Shown: positions 20,137 to 30,908 of the stretch, one piece after another
Numbering within the stretch: the stretch's first letter is position 1
Layout: each line of letters starts with the position of its first letter
Origin: Phymatolithon calcareum
Taxonomy: Eukaryota; Rhodophyta; Florideophyceae; Hapalidiales
Assembly (NCBI GenBank): GCA_977006965.1
Contig: OZ345374.1
Location: forward strand, 2,356,001-2,420,000
DNA length: 64,000 nucleotides
Direction: 5' to 3'
Position numbers and translations under genes: made by a program
The notes under the pieces: model-generated
What the model saw: only the letters and a program-made list of their open reading frames with translations
Told to the model about the DNA's origin: nothing
The model's database searches: none

Positions 20137-22554
20137 ATGTCATGCTGTCCATCGCCGACAGGTATTGCCCGCCTCGCCGAACACCCTGCTGTTGTTGTGG
20201 TCGCATATCTTGCCGCCTTCACCCCATGGGGAGTTCTGTATGCTTTTGACTTCATCTCGAGCAAATGGAAGTTTATTCGAGATACTCGTCGTGCAGGATA
20301 TTTCCACCTCTGTGCCTCTGTTGTGCCGCTTGCATATGTTTGTTTCTACGTTCACGTTCAACGCGTGGCGCAAGACTACAAGGAGATGTCAGCGTCGATT
20401 GCGGCAGCTGTTCTTTGTATTTTTCACATTGGAAGGACGGTTTGGGGTCTTGCGCAACTGAAAGCATTCGCATCTTGGAACGCACGGGCTTTGAAATGTC
20501 TTAAAAATATGAATTACATTGTCAAGAAGCCCAAGGATCTCGGATTGCATGCTTGGACATTGTTTCATGAGGGTATCTCTGGCGCGGTGGACTATGGAAT
20601 GCTGGTAAACAATTCACTTGTGGACAATGAGTTCAGTGGAGCAGAACTTCCTGTTCGTTTGTACATTTCGAATGATTTTCGCATTGGAATGCGGAGTGAA
20701 ATACTAGAGGAGTGCTCTGTTCGCTGGGTGACTGCATTCCTATGTCAGTTTGGGGCCAAGTTCTTGCAAGATTCAAGAACAATTGATATTGTGCGCGAGA
20801 GAAAACGCTTTAATGCTGGGCATGGCTATGTAGACGCTGCAATGGATGCATTTTCGCATCTGACTGTAAGCAGAAGGATAGAGGGAGCTGGAAATAGGGA
20901 ACTTCACTATGTTGCTTCAGATTTAAGTCCTCTTTCATTCCTACGACGGGAGGAGTGGAGTTCGTCCAATTCTGTGGGAGCGTGGGTTCCGTACGGGCAT
21001 GCTGGACGTTCGACCTTAAACCCATATTTGTTTCAATATTTACAGTCCACTCTGGATGACGCTAAAGGTTCTTGGGCCGTTTCTTCTTTGGACGGTATGC
21101 GTCAGGTTGACAAGAAAGCTGTGCAAAGTATATCGATTGAACATGTTGAATATTTTATGTCTTTGATGGAACAAGACAGAAAAGACTAGAACACGTACAG
21201 GGAAGAGATGGAAGATACTTCCATTTTGCTCAAGGTTGAGAATCACGAGGATGTGGTGGCTTCCCGGTTGTAATTGTCTCAGCTTGGGTACACTAGAGAA
21301 AAGTCTCTAGAAGACGTCACGAATCGTATACCGATCAAGAAGGAGTTCGTTCTTTTGTTTCTGTGGGAGAAACAAACAAACAAATGTTTGTTGCAAGCAA
21401 GTGTACATATTGACAACTTTGCTGCTCTCATAGCTGGATACTGCTATGATGAAAAAGGCATCAATGAGGGAGGTCTCTCAGAGCCTCTCAATAATGGATA
21501 TCGTCACGATTGGGTCTCCACAGGTGTACCGGCAAGCATCTTTGAGCAACATCGAAATATTGAAGTGGGGCTTCTTAAGAATGCGAGCTCGACTGAGTTC
21601 AGTTTTGATCATGTGCCTCAGAAAATGGGATGTGTGATGGACTTTGTGCGGAGCTCTCTGGCATCATGGCTGCATTTATCGAGAACATCGCCTCGAAAAG
21701 TGAATTGGAATCCAACAATTGAAAGGTTGAAGCACGAAATTACGATAAGTCGACAGCTTGTTCAGGAGATGTTATTCATTTGGGAACACCGCGTGCGCTT
21801 TTCGTTGAGGATGAAGTTAATCTGGGAATTTCAGTATAACCTTCAGATGGCACTTGCCGGGTCATCTAGTTCCCAGGAATTGCACAAGTCTCCACTGCTT
21901 ATGATGCTGTGTGTGTTAGGCTTTCCAGCTCTTCAAGTTTCTGCAACGGAAGATGCAAGATACCAGTTTGACATCCTTCCACAAAACGCTCCTCAAGACA
22001 TTCATTTGCAAGTTTCGTTGATCGATTGGGAGTCCGGGCGATTTTCTATTGAGATGATCAAACCCGCCCACATACGCACTTTTCGGTGGCAAGATTGGAA
22101 ATATGCTACAATGGGCAGATTAGCAGGTCAATCACAATGGATGCAGGAGAACGAGGGTTTGAATGATGATCGTCTGTATCTGGATGCTCGGCCAACAAAG
22201 CTATCGGATCCGATGATAAAAATCGAAGGACAGGATACTGGACTGTCGCAAAATCTGCAGTACTGGACAGGATGGCCTCCATTCCATCCACGGTTTGGGG
22301 GATTCGAGATGGGTCAGTTCAATTTAAGTGAAGAAGATCTGGTATTATGTGAAGACATGGATGAGGGTAGAACGATGGTTGATATATCCGGCATCGATAA
22401 TACGGAAAACGAAAAATTTCGAAAAATCGAGGATATACTCATTTTGATTGCAGATACGTTTAAGAATCACGTTTCGTCGGATGTAGAAGGTGGGCTAATG
22501 GAAGATCACGAACAAGCTTCATCAGAGGAAGACGAGATACAACCAGTGAATTGA
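20137..22554 (+). pseudogene. Gene X copy C, two nonsense codons
   Basis: The frame is intact over 806 codons apart from TAG at 21187-21189 (TGG in copy B) and TAA at 21271-21273. There is no frameshift, so inactivation looks recent, or a 350-residue N-terminal product (20137-21189) could still be made. The C-terminus extends to QPVN beyond the stop in copy B. The three membrane segments are preserved. The middle third is strongly diverged from copy B, especially around codons 270-300. Confidence 0.8.
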
Positions 22555-22770
22555 TGCGCTAGACCCAATTGTGTTGTATGCTGCAGAGAGGTGGATGAAT
22601 CGTATGTTGTCGATAGCGTAGTCATATTGTGTCATTGTAGAATTTGAAGTTGTGTGGGAATAAATTGTGAAAGTTAGCGCCCTATCTATTAAAGAGAGCA
22701 ACATTTGTTCTTCTTTGTCACAAAGGAAGATGATGATGAATTATCCTTGATACTTTTTCTCTTCCCATCA

Positions 22771-22816
22771 AACAGTAGATACGCCTCCACATGATGTGGT
22801 GGCGTAACCTACTGTT
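22771..22816. repeat. Hairpin downstream of gene X, copy C
   Basis: Equivalent of 8610-8656, with one base missing in the left arm (AGTAGATACGCC). Confidence 0.75.
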
Positions 22817-24158
22817 TGTATTGTCTATTCTATAGTTAATTTATCTCGTCGTACCTCTCTAACTTCGTGAACTAAAACAACTCGCGCTCCATGCTTCTGA
22901 CGTCTTAATTTCTGTTAGCAACTTCTCATGACCTGCTTTTCGGAAAGTTTTTAGTCCAGTGTGTTCCTGTGCCCACTCGATCTCAACAAGTTCTTCGTCA
23001 TAGAGAAAAGTACTATGTTGAAGTAAATGGACAAAATTTGAGAGATGTCGGCTAACAAAAACAACCCCTTGGTGTTCAAACAACATCTTACGGTTCATTT
23101 TGATCTGTACTGCACATCAATTTCACTTGGTCATTTTAGATCTGTTAATCTTTATCTCTACTCATGCGCAGCTTCAAGAGCAATAGCACTAGTTTATCTG
23201 TTAATCTGACCTCAACACACATAGCTTTCCCAGCAACGGGAATAACAATGTGTTTTACAAAACGGTTTCTTCACCTGATTTTCTCCCAGTCTTATACAGT
23301 ATCTCATTGAGAGTCACCATCTCCATTGACGCTGTGCATGAGTGTGCTTCTTGTCCCCGTCAAAACGTCGAGCTGCGCAATAAGTTTCACGATGTGGCGC
23401 GTGTGCGGTCCCGAGAGGCATGCTGCCGTCAGACAGTCGGAATGCACAGGGATGAAGAATGTTGTACTTTACAATTTGCTTTCATCCGACTTGTGCTTAG
23501 TTGGGGAACCGCCTCGCAGAGTTTCTATTGGCCTGCATTCTGAAACCCAACTGTGAAGGGTATACTGACAGCTATAGGACGGTGCGCGTGCGCGTGATAG
23601 CAGTGATATCGAAAGTATGATGGAACCAAAATTCCGGTTCCTATATATAGGAACCGGAATTTTGGTTCCATCTGTGTCGCAAGGACAGACGACAACGGCA
23701 TTTAAGTTAGGGTGCTGTGTGAGTGCTATAACGTGACACAAGCGTGTCTTCTCGTCTCAATAACATTGAATAAACGTTTCATACATCGTCAGGAAGGTCG
23801 AGCGGCCTTGGTCTCGTGCGGACACAAGACGTCTTGAATGACTGCCACACACTGGATGGATACCGCGGCCGTCCATTTGTGCATTCGAAATGATACGGCA
23901 AGCTTTGATCCTCTTTCCTGAAGACAGGTCAAAGTCCTATCGGGATAGTATCTTGGACTTGCCTCATCGGTCGCAATAGAGGTCGACTCATTTTTCGAGG
24001 AAAATCAGATGCATCACGTTTTTCTGTTGATATCTTCGATATCATACTTTCCATACTTTCCATACATCGTGATCCTCGGAATTGCCCCTTTGATACGGAT
24101 GAGATCTCGAGCAAGCGCCCGACGTCCGCTCCGCCTTGACTTTGGTAGCACAGGCTGC
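22817..24158. other. Unit 3 spacer with deletion junction and phosphohexomutase 5' region
   Basis: The left part is homologous to the X-Y spacers. The right part is the upstream region of the phosphohexomutase gene. The deletion joint lies near 23847 (ACTGCC joined to ACACACTGGATGG). It also holds the 54-bp palindrome at 23619-23672. No gene recognised. Confidence 0.65.
23619..23672. repeat. 54-bp perfect palindrome
   Basis: Two 27-base arms meet without spacer at TATATATA. Only the right arm has a counterpart in unit 1 (about 9484-9515), and unit 2 lacks most of it. The left arm is therefore a new inverted copy. Confidence 0.9.
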
Positions 24159-25998
24159 ATGATGCGCTCGTCAATGCCTTGCCCCTCCCATGCACCGGCA
24201 TTTGCCTCCGCCGCATCCGTTAGTGGGAGTAGGTGCTCATTTGGTGGTAATGTTTGCGCGACTAGAGCGCAGGGCAGAATTGTGCCACCCTGCAATCAGC
24301 CGTCGGTACGATTTCCCTTTCGATGTTTAGCAGCAGAGTCCGGAACGGCGACTGGGACAAAAACTTCTGAAGCGGCCATACTAGCGGGCTTGCAGAATGG
24401 GTCTGATGTGCGCGGGGTGGCCGACCCATTGCTCGGCGGTGTGGTAAACCTGACACCTGGCCGAGTGCGGTCTGTTGTGGCATCTTTCGCACGAGACGCT
24501 TCTGAAAATCTGGGAAGAAAAGTCAGGATTTCAATTGGACGTGATTCGCGAATCTCAGGGCCGACTTTGGAGGAGGCGGCCGCCGCCGGGGTGCTGGACG
24601 CCGGTATGGAGCCAACCCTGTTTGGACTGGCCACCACCCCGGCAATGTTTATGTCTACTGTAATCGGTGACGCACCGTTTGATGCTGCTCTTATGCTCAC
24701 TGCAAGCCATCTACCTCCGGACAGAAATGGCATCAAATTTTTCACAAGGGAAGGCTCTGCGAATAAGGCCGATATCAAGCGCATTCTTGCGGGCTCGGCG
24801 GGTGTGAAATCAGGCGATATTAACGGCGATGACGTTCGAAGTCGAACTGAGACGCAAAACTTTATGCGGGATTACGCAGCACATCTGGTGAGTCTTATCA
24901 GGGAGGGATGTAATCATCCGCATGCGTACGAGAAGCCGTTGACTGGGTTGAAGATTGTTGTCGATGCGGGGAATGGTGCGGCTGGATTCTTTGCGTCTGA
25001 AGTACTTGAAGAGCTGGGTGCGGATGTGCATGGTCAGTTTTTAGAGCCTGACGGTATGTTTCCCAACCATATACCGAACCCCGAAAATGCTATGGCCATG
25101 GCAATGACAGTGGACTCTACTGTGCGAGAGGGCGCGAATCTTGGCATTATATTTGACACCGATGGAGATCGGTCGGGGTTTGTGGATGACCAGGGCACTG
25201 CCATTAACCGTAACAGGCTAATTGCAATATTGGCTCGCATTGTGTTGAATCACAACCCTGGTTCGACGATTGTAACCGACTCTGTTACATCGAATGGACT
25301 CAAGCGGTTCATTGAACAGAATGGCGGCAAGCATTTTCGGTATCGAAAGGTACGTAACCATTTCAGCGATATTCCGTACTGAAGGTATATTTTTGTTCTA
25401 ACTATCGTTGTCTCTGTTCGTTCGTTCGTCTTTGCAGGGGTACAAAAATGTTATTGACAAGGGGATCGAATTGAATGCGGCAGGGATCAACACTCTCCTC
25501 GCCATCGAGACATCCGGACACGGGGCCATGCGTGAAAACTACATGTTGGACGACGGTGCATATCTCGCTGTGAAAATAATTATTGAACTGGTCCGTTTGC
25601 GACTGTCAGGAGACACGCGTGGAATCGGTGGTTTGCTTGACGGTCTTGAGGAACCGCTGGAAGAAATTGAGTTTCGTTTACCCTTCAAAGATAACTCAAA
25701 ATATCAAGAGTACGGCACATCTGTTTTGGAAGCATTTGCACAGTTTGCCAATACTGTCGAAGGCTGGACACCGGAACAAGAAAATTTCGAGGGTTTGCGC
25801 GTCAACGTGCGTGAACCCGACGGAAAGGCCGGTTGGCTTCTCCTCCGTCGTTCCCTTCATGACCCACTATTGCCGCTTAACGTAGAGTCTGAGACAAAGG
25901 GTGGCATCGCAGCGATCAGCAAGGTACTTGTCGACCGTTTTTTCAAACAATGGCCCAACATCAACGTGACAGCGCTATCGGAGCGGATTAACGAATGA
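24159..25998 (+). CDS. Phosphomannomutase/phosphoglucomutase family enzyme, probably plastid-targeted
   Basis: Two exons (24159-25349 and 25438-25998) join in phase 0 across an 88-nt GT-AG intron (RYRK|GYKNVIDKG) and give 583 residues. Alpha-D-phosphohexomutases interconvert hexose 1- and 6-phosphates through a phosphoserine. Visible motifs: phosphoserine loop TASHLPPDRNGIK (S183), metal loop DTDGDR (333-338), sugar loop ETSGHGAMRENYMLDDG (from about 420), and the C-terminal phosphate-binding domain near RVNVREPDGKAGW. Residues 1-60 are Ser/Ala/Arg-rich and resemble a plastid transit peptide. The start is uncertain: ATGATG at 24159 is preferred, with 24099 also in frame. Substrate (glucose, mannose or glucosamine) cannot be told from motifs. 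It is the only complete copy; two orphan 5' ends lie upstream. Confidence 0.85.
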
Positions 25999-26078
25999 CC
26001 GGACAGAATAAACGAAGAAGAAAGTCCCTTGACAGAAGCAACTTTTAACGAACTCTCACGTTTACAAATACAACAACT

Positions 26079-26972
26079 TCACGTAGCTTTTCTGTACGCA
26101 CTGGTCCCCTCCCCACCTTTTGTCTCTGCCCAATGCTCCAAGAATTTCTCCCTCACCTCAACACCAATCGACATTGGCGGCACGCCGGCCAGTCGCGCAA
26201 CCTCACGCTGAACGTCTATTTCAGCTGCATCAGGTATCTGTGCGATACGTGAGCTGATGCTGGGACCAGGACTCGCAATAAGGGCAAGAAGATGCATTGC
26301 CATCGATCCCACAGTGAAACATTCAGCACGTCCTCGCGAGTAGCGCATACCGATTGCAAACACTGTGCCCTTGATGCCACATGCAGGCTCCGCGAATCGC
26401 AGCACGCCCAGTCCATTCGTGCTTCCGCCCTCAGCGAGCACAACGACCGGTCCGGCACGCTTCCGCTTCGCCGCGGTGGAAGCCTCAGCCGTCGTGACGC
26501 GCGGTCCGACCGCCGGCGCACCGAGCGCCCAATGCAGCGCGGAGTCCGCGGAGAGTTCAATGAGGGCGTCGTGGCGCGGGACGAGGAAGGTCGGGCTGTA
26601 ATGCGCGCAGAGATAGGGAATGTCCAGATACGAACTGTGGCTGGCGAAGATTACGTCGCCGTGTGTTGGCGAGGACGGTAGTCGCCCCACCGGCGCGCTT
26701 GCTGTTATGCCGGCACAGAGCAATGCGGCACGGAGAAAAAGATTGGATGCGCGTTCCAGAAGACGACCCGGTGGATGCGCATTGAGAGTACGGAAGAAGG
26801 TGCTTAGGGATCTCAAGGTTGTGTGAAGGACGAGGAGGACGAAGGCGGAGGGGAGACGGAACGGGAAAAAGAGGAGGCCTTGCAGAATTATGCGCGAGAG
26901 AGGCAGGCGAGGTGGGGGGAGGAAAGGATGCACGCCCGTTGACGGATCCGCGGTGCTGCGGTACTTCTCCAT
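26079..26972 (-). CDS. PlsC-type phospholipid/glycerol acyltransferase
   Basis: This 297-residue protein has the lysophospholipid acyltransferase motifs: HSSYLD (HX4D, H112-D117) and [14 protein letters not shown] (block III EG, E181). A hydrophobic stretch at about 28-60 would anchor it in a membrane. The family transfers acyl chains from acyl-CoA to lysophospholipids or glycerol phosphates, usually at the ER. The EGG in place of the usual EGT is a minor deviation. It is transcribed away from the isomerase gene, with about 450 bases between them, and ends about 80 bases from the convergent phosphohexomutase stop. Exact substrate is not predictable here. Confidence 0.8.
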   Translation of the reverse strand: MEKYRSTADPSTGVHPFLPPPRLPLSRIILQGLLFFPFRLPSAFVLLVLHTTLRSLSTFFRTLNAHPPGRLLERASNLFLRAALLCAGITASAPVGRLPSSPTHGDVIFASHSSYLDIPYLCAHYSPTFLVPRHDALIELSADSALHWALGAPAVGPRVTTAEASTAAKRKRAGPVVVLAEGGSTNGLGVLRFAEPACGIKGTVFAIGMRYSRGRAECFTVGSMAMHLLALIASPGPSISSRIAQIPDAAEIDVQREVARLAGVPPMSIGVEVREKFLEHWAETKGGEGTSAYRKAT

Positions 26973-27422
26973 GGCGAGCGATTGTTAGACGGAGAGATGA
27001 TACTTGAAGTTGCTGAGCACAAGGTGGACGATAGCCCATGGGTATTGATCGATTGTTCGTTTGAAGATTCCGGCTCTTTGATACAAATGCGAATGGCTCT
27101 GATTGATCCTCCATTTCCTTCATGCGCTGCAGCGCATCGATCGTTGATGCGAATATCTCCGCGAATACATTATCAAGTTTTGATTGGTTGTGTCCTGATT
27201 GTTACCAGATTGTCCTACACGTTTTTTTCTCACCCCTTGCACCATCACAATGCTGACGACAACCTATCTCCCCTCATCAGCACTCTCCATCGTCACCAAT
27301 CGCACCTCTGTCGGCTGCTCGACCCGTTCGCATACGCCAGCAGTGTCTCACGCTTCCTTGATTTAACCGCGCGATCCATCGCCGGAAGACCGACTGCGAT
27401 CACGTCACCGACGACAAGCACA
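26973..27422. promoter_or_regulatory. Divergent intergenic region, likely shared promoter
   Basis: About 450 bases separate the start codons of the acyltransferase (minus) and isomerase (plus). The isomerase frame is open through most of it without features of a mature protein. No clear core-promoter motif was identified; shared promoter function is inferred from layout. Confidence 0.4.
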
Positions 27423-29309
27423 ATGTCCTCGCCAACTTTCGTGGGACCTACCGTGGTCGGTGCGCCACTTACACGCGCGGCAAGGGACACGTCCTTGCAC
27501 CGCGGCGCTCGCCGAGCCCGCTCCGCCCGCGTAGCGCGTGTGAAGATGGTCACATTGGACGACGCCCGACGCACAGAGTCCGCACCACAGCCGGACGACG
27601 GTCCGCGATTAGTCTCATCACTACCGGAGTGGACAGCACTTAGCGCGCACAAGCAGCGTGAGATTGACGGATCACATCTTCGCGAACTGCTGCAAGATGA
27701 GGAGCGAACCATGGGTTTATTCGCGGAGTATGACGGCATCGCCCTGGACTACTCGCGGCAGCAAGTGACAGCGGAAACCATGCGCCTACTATTCGCCCTC
27801 GCGGACAAGGTGGGATTGAAGGATCGTATTCGGGCAATGTTAACCGGGGAGAAAATTAACATCACCGAGGATCGCGCCGTGCTTCATACCGCGCTGCGCG
27901 CACGTCGAGGAGAAACTGTCATGCTTGACGGTGTCAACGTTGTCGATCAAGTGCACGATGTGCTTGGTAGTATTCGTCGCTTTTCGCAGCGTATTCGCAA
28001 CGGTGATATTCGAGGGGCTACTGGAAGACGTATCAAGCAGTTCATTGCGGTTGGTATTGGGGGTAGCTATTTGGGGCCGGATTTTGTGTATGAGGCGTTG
28101 AAGACTGACGGACATGCCGCGAGCGCTGGGCAGGGTGCGGGATATGGATTGCACTTTCTGGCTAATGTTGACCCTGTTGATGTCAAGCGTGTCACGAGCG
28201 GACTTGACCCGGAGGAAACGATGATTATTGTGGTGAGCAAAACGTTTACGACGCGGGAGACTATTGTCAATGCGAAAACTATGAGAGATTGGTTGTGGAG
28301 CGCTATGGGAAAAGGGGCGGAGGTCGTCAAGCAGCATATGGTTGCATGCAGTTCGAATTTGGAACAGACGGAGAAGTTTGGTATTGATTCGCAAAATGTG
28401 TTTCCTTTCTGGGACTGGGTCGGAGGTCGGTACTCAGTATGCTCGAGCGTTGGTGCACTTCCGTTGAGTCTTGTGTATGGTTTTGATGTGGTTGAGAAAT
28501 TTCTTGCTGGTGCGCGAAGTATCGACAAGCATTTATTGAACGCACCTTACGAACGAAATCTGCCTATTATTTTGGGACTTCTCGGTGTTTGGAATATGTC
28601 GTTCCTTGGATACAAGTCTCGAGCAATGCATCCGTACACAGAGGCTCTGAACAAGTTACCGGCACATATTCAGCAGGTCGACATGGAAAGCAATGGAAAG
28701 CATGTATCGATTCACGGACAGGAGCTTGACTTTGAGGTTGGAGAGGTCAATTTTGGAGAACCTGGTACTCTGGGACAGCATTCCTTCTTCCAACTCTTGC
28801 ATATGGGTCAAACTGTACCGTGTACATTTATCGGGTTTGTGGAAAGTCAAAACCCGATCTGTGAGGACGGAGAGCCGGTGAGTAACCATGACGAACTCAT
28901 GTCCAACTTCTTCGCTCAGCCGGACGCACTCGCGACGGGGAAGACAGCGGAGGAATGTATTGCGGAAGGTCGACCAGAGTGGCTTGTACCGCACGTCACA
29001 TTCACCGGCAATCGACCATCGCTGTCTCTGCTGCTGCCTGTGTTGAATGCGTACACCACCGGACAATTGCTGTCTCTCTTTGAGCACCGTACGGCTGTAC
29101 AAGGTTTTGTATGGGATATCAATAGCTTCGACCAGTGGGGCGTTGAATTGGGCAAAGTGCTCGCGACAAAGGTGCGGAAGCAGATCAACCAGGCTCGGTA
29201 TCATGGCAAATCTGTCAATGGATTTAACTCCTCGACAAAGCGCCTTATTGAGAGATATCTCTATGGTTCAGTCGGCTGCGCGTTTTCAGAGATTGTTGAT
29301 GATGAGTAA
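27423..29309 (+). CDS. GPI: Glucose-6-phosphate isomerase, probably plastid form
   Basis: This intronless protein has 628 residues from the ATG at 27423. It interconverts glucose 6-phosphate and fructose 6-phosphate. Family signatures are all present: [65 protein letters not shown] (catalytic Glu and His region) and [10 protein letters not shown] (catalytic Lys). The first ~41 residues ([20 protein letters not shown], then an Arg-rich stretch) look like a plastid transit peptide, ending just before a second in-frame ATG at 27546 (MVTLDDARR). Initiation at the latter would give a 587-residue cytosolic-type enzyme. The frame is open further upstream, but no mature-enzyme features lie there. Confidence 0.95.
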   Translation: MSSPTFVGPTVVGAPLTRAARDTSLHRGARRARSARVARVKMVTLDDARRTESAPQPDDGPRLVSSLPEWTALSAHKQREIDGSHLRELLQDEERTMGLFAEYDGIALDYSRQQVTAETMRLLFALADKVGLKDRIRAMLTGEKINITEDRAVLHTALRARRGETVMLDGVNVVDQVHDVLGSIRRFSQRIRNGDIRGATGRRIKQFIAVGIGGSYLGPDFVYEALKTDGHAASAGQGAGYGLHFLANVDPVDVKRVTSGLDPEETMIIVVSKTFTTRETIVNAKTMRDWLWSAMGKGAEVVKQHMVACSSNLEQTEKFGIDSQNVFPFWDWVGGRYSVCSSVGALPLSLVYGFDVVEKFLAGARSIDKHLLNAPYERNLPIILGLLGVWNMSFLGYKSRAMHPYTEALNKLPAHIQQVDMESNGKHVSIHGQELDFEVGEVNFGEPGTLGQHSFFQLLHMGQTVPCTFIGFVESQNPICEDGEPVSNHDELMSNFFAQPDALATGKTAEECIAEGRPEWLVPHVTFTGNRPSLSLLLPVLNAYTTGQLLSLFEHRTAVQGFVWDINSFDQWGVELGKVLATKVRKQINQARYHGKSVNGFNSSTKRLIERYLYGSVGCAFSEIVDDE

Positions 29310-29699
29310 ACATGCAGCAAAACTGATATAGAAAGGAACGCACTTTCTGAACAGGTTAACGTATCAGGCATGTCTCGTCATTAGCACCCTCCATGTACAG
29401 TTTTGCGATAGTAAGCTCAGAAACTAGAAAGAAAAAATCAGGTCCAAGCTAAATATGTCTTTGGGATTAGTCTGGCTGATGTAGCTGCCCTTTCGACCAT
29501 CACTGCGGGTGCACGTTTGCCTTCCTGGACGGACCCGACGCACGGTGCTCGGGAGAGCAATCGAAAAAAGAAAAAATAAAAGGGAAACGTGTGGTGAGAA
29601 TGTAGCAATTCTGACAACGGAAAACGTCCAGCGCAAGATCGTTTGGATTGTAAAAATAGAACTTGAGAATATTTTGATGTTATCGACTCAAGTCCAAAA
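29310..29699. other. Intergenic, 3' region of isomerase gene
   Basis: No gene recognised. The plus-strand frame open from 29509 leads into the LINE relic but shows nothing LINE-like before about 29700. Confidence 0.5.
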
Positions 29700-30140
29700 A
29701 GCTCATTTAGCTGGACTTACATGCCATTCTTTGAGTTCCAAGCAGAAGGAAGGCCTAAAACGAAGAATCCCCGTGGACGTGACAGAGCCCGCAAACCCGG
29801 TTATGCTACTGAAATCGCGAAAACATCGACAGCTGGCCGTGAAATGGTTCTTCGGACGCTTTCCCCCATGCGCACCCACATCCTACGTAGAGAACTTTGG
29901 TGAGCTGGCGGAGAAGAGCCTGGACACACTGCAACAAAACCTCACGAGACCAAGACCTACCGCAACAGCTGAGGAGGAAACGATGCAGGCAATGAACAAA
30001 TTATTGGAGTTAGAGATTATAATGACCGAGGAGATGAGTGTATGAGGAATCTTTATCGGAAAGGAAGCATAGCACATGGGAAGCTGCTCTGGTGTCGGAA
30101 CTACTGGCGTTGAGGGCTTCTAAAATAAAAAAACTTACAA
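29700..30140 (+). mobile_element. LINE 3' fragment, KHR-LAVKWFFGRFP clade
   Basis: The coding end (to TGA at 30043-30045) reads SRKHRQLAVKWFFGRFPP, then a helical tail ending LELEIIMTEEMSV. It matches the element at 61690-63115 in protein and also in the 3' untranslated part (GGGAAGCTGCTCTG, then GAGGGCTTCTAAAATAAAAA). It is 5'-truncated, with no reverse transcriptase left. It lies just upstream of the HAD gene. Confidence 0.75.
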
Positions 30141-30292
30141 TTTCCCCCTTGGTTGACGTGTACCTCACACGAAATCTTCTCACCAATTAACGTGAATCCG
30201 ATTTTCTTCGGTCGAAACTAGCGGCAAACTACTTCAATTCTCTGTCCGCTTGCTCCTGGCATCTCTCTTCCCCAGAGACTGGCGTCGACAAG

Positions 30293-30908
30293 ATGCACAC
30301 CCTTTCGCGTGCTGCGTTTGCAACGTCTGCACATGTTGCATTGCGTCGCGCTCCGCTTCCTCATGTGTGCTACAGGTCGCGATCGCCTTGGAATGTCGCC
30401 TTCCGCGCGTGCGCAGCGCGACCAGTTTCACCAGTTGTGTCGCACGTGAATGAATTCCCCGAGAAGGAGCGACGGATTCGTCTGGTTGCATGCGACATGG
30501 TGCGTGCTTCCCGGTTTATACTGTATCTCAATTACACTTTACAATTGGAGCAAGCTTGCTCCCAGTGAGTGCATATATCTGACCGTGAGTTGCATCCGTG
30601 CGAATAATGCACAGGATGGCACAATTTTGGACAGTTCGTCATCAATTTCGGCCCAGAACATTGCGACCGTGAAGCGCCTATTGCTTGAAACAGATGTCGG
30701 ATTCGTGCCAGCAACAGGGAAGAGTCGCGTTGGTGCATTGAAAGCCATGTGCGAATTGGGCGTCTTTCTACGCGAACGGCACCCACTGGGCGTACCCGGC
30801 GTTTTTCTGCAGGGCCTTATCGTGTACGGCGCGAAGGGAAACGTAGTGTATGAGCATGGCATTGATGACGCTCTGCTTAGTGTTTTAAGCCTATCCTGTA
30901 CTTTCTGA
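30293..30908 (+). pseudogene. HAD-superfamily (Cof-type) hydrolase, 3'-truncated
   Basis: Exon 1 (30293-30499) encodes a 59-residue transit-like leader and RIRLVACDM. A 115-nt GT-AG intron (30500-30614) follows, and exon 2 (30615-30908) begins DGTILDSSSSIS. The splice thus rebuilds the catalytic DxDGT motif I, with the intron between the nucleophile Asp-Met and the second Asp. Motif II ATGKSR follows. The total is only 166 residues; Cof-type phosphatases run to ~260-280, and the cap and motifs III/IV (GDxxxD) are missing, with no continuation downstream. Either the gene is truncated and dead or a distant exon lies in unrecognised sequence. Splice sites and motif I are convincing. Confidence 0.65.

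Larger units (their letters stand above)
19990..24272. repeat. Tandem segmental duplication, unit 3 (Y deleted)
   Basis: It contains pseudogene X-C and the spacer, then jumps from the region homologous to 9680 (unit 1) directly to the region homologous to 11918, with the junction near 23847. Gene Y and most of Z are therefore missing. The unit then runs into the intact phosphohexomutase gene, and similarity to the orphan fragments ends near 24272. Confidence 0.85.

Noticed and set aside
26982-27422. N-terminal extension of the isomerase frame to 26982
   Set aside because: It would add about 147 residues without mature-enzyme or targeting features and overlap the divergent promoter. The ATG at 27423 gives a plausible transit peptide.
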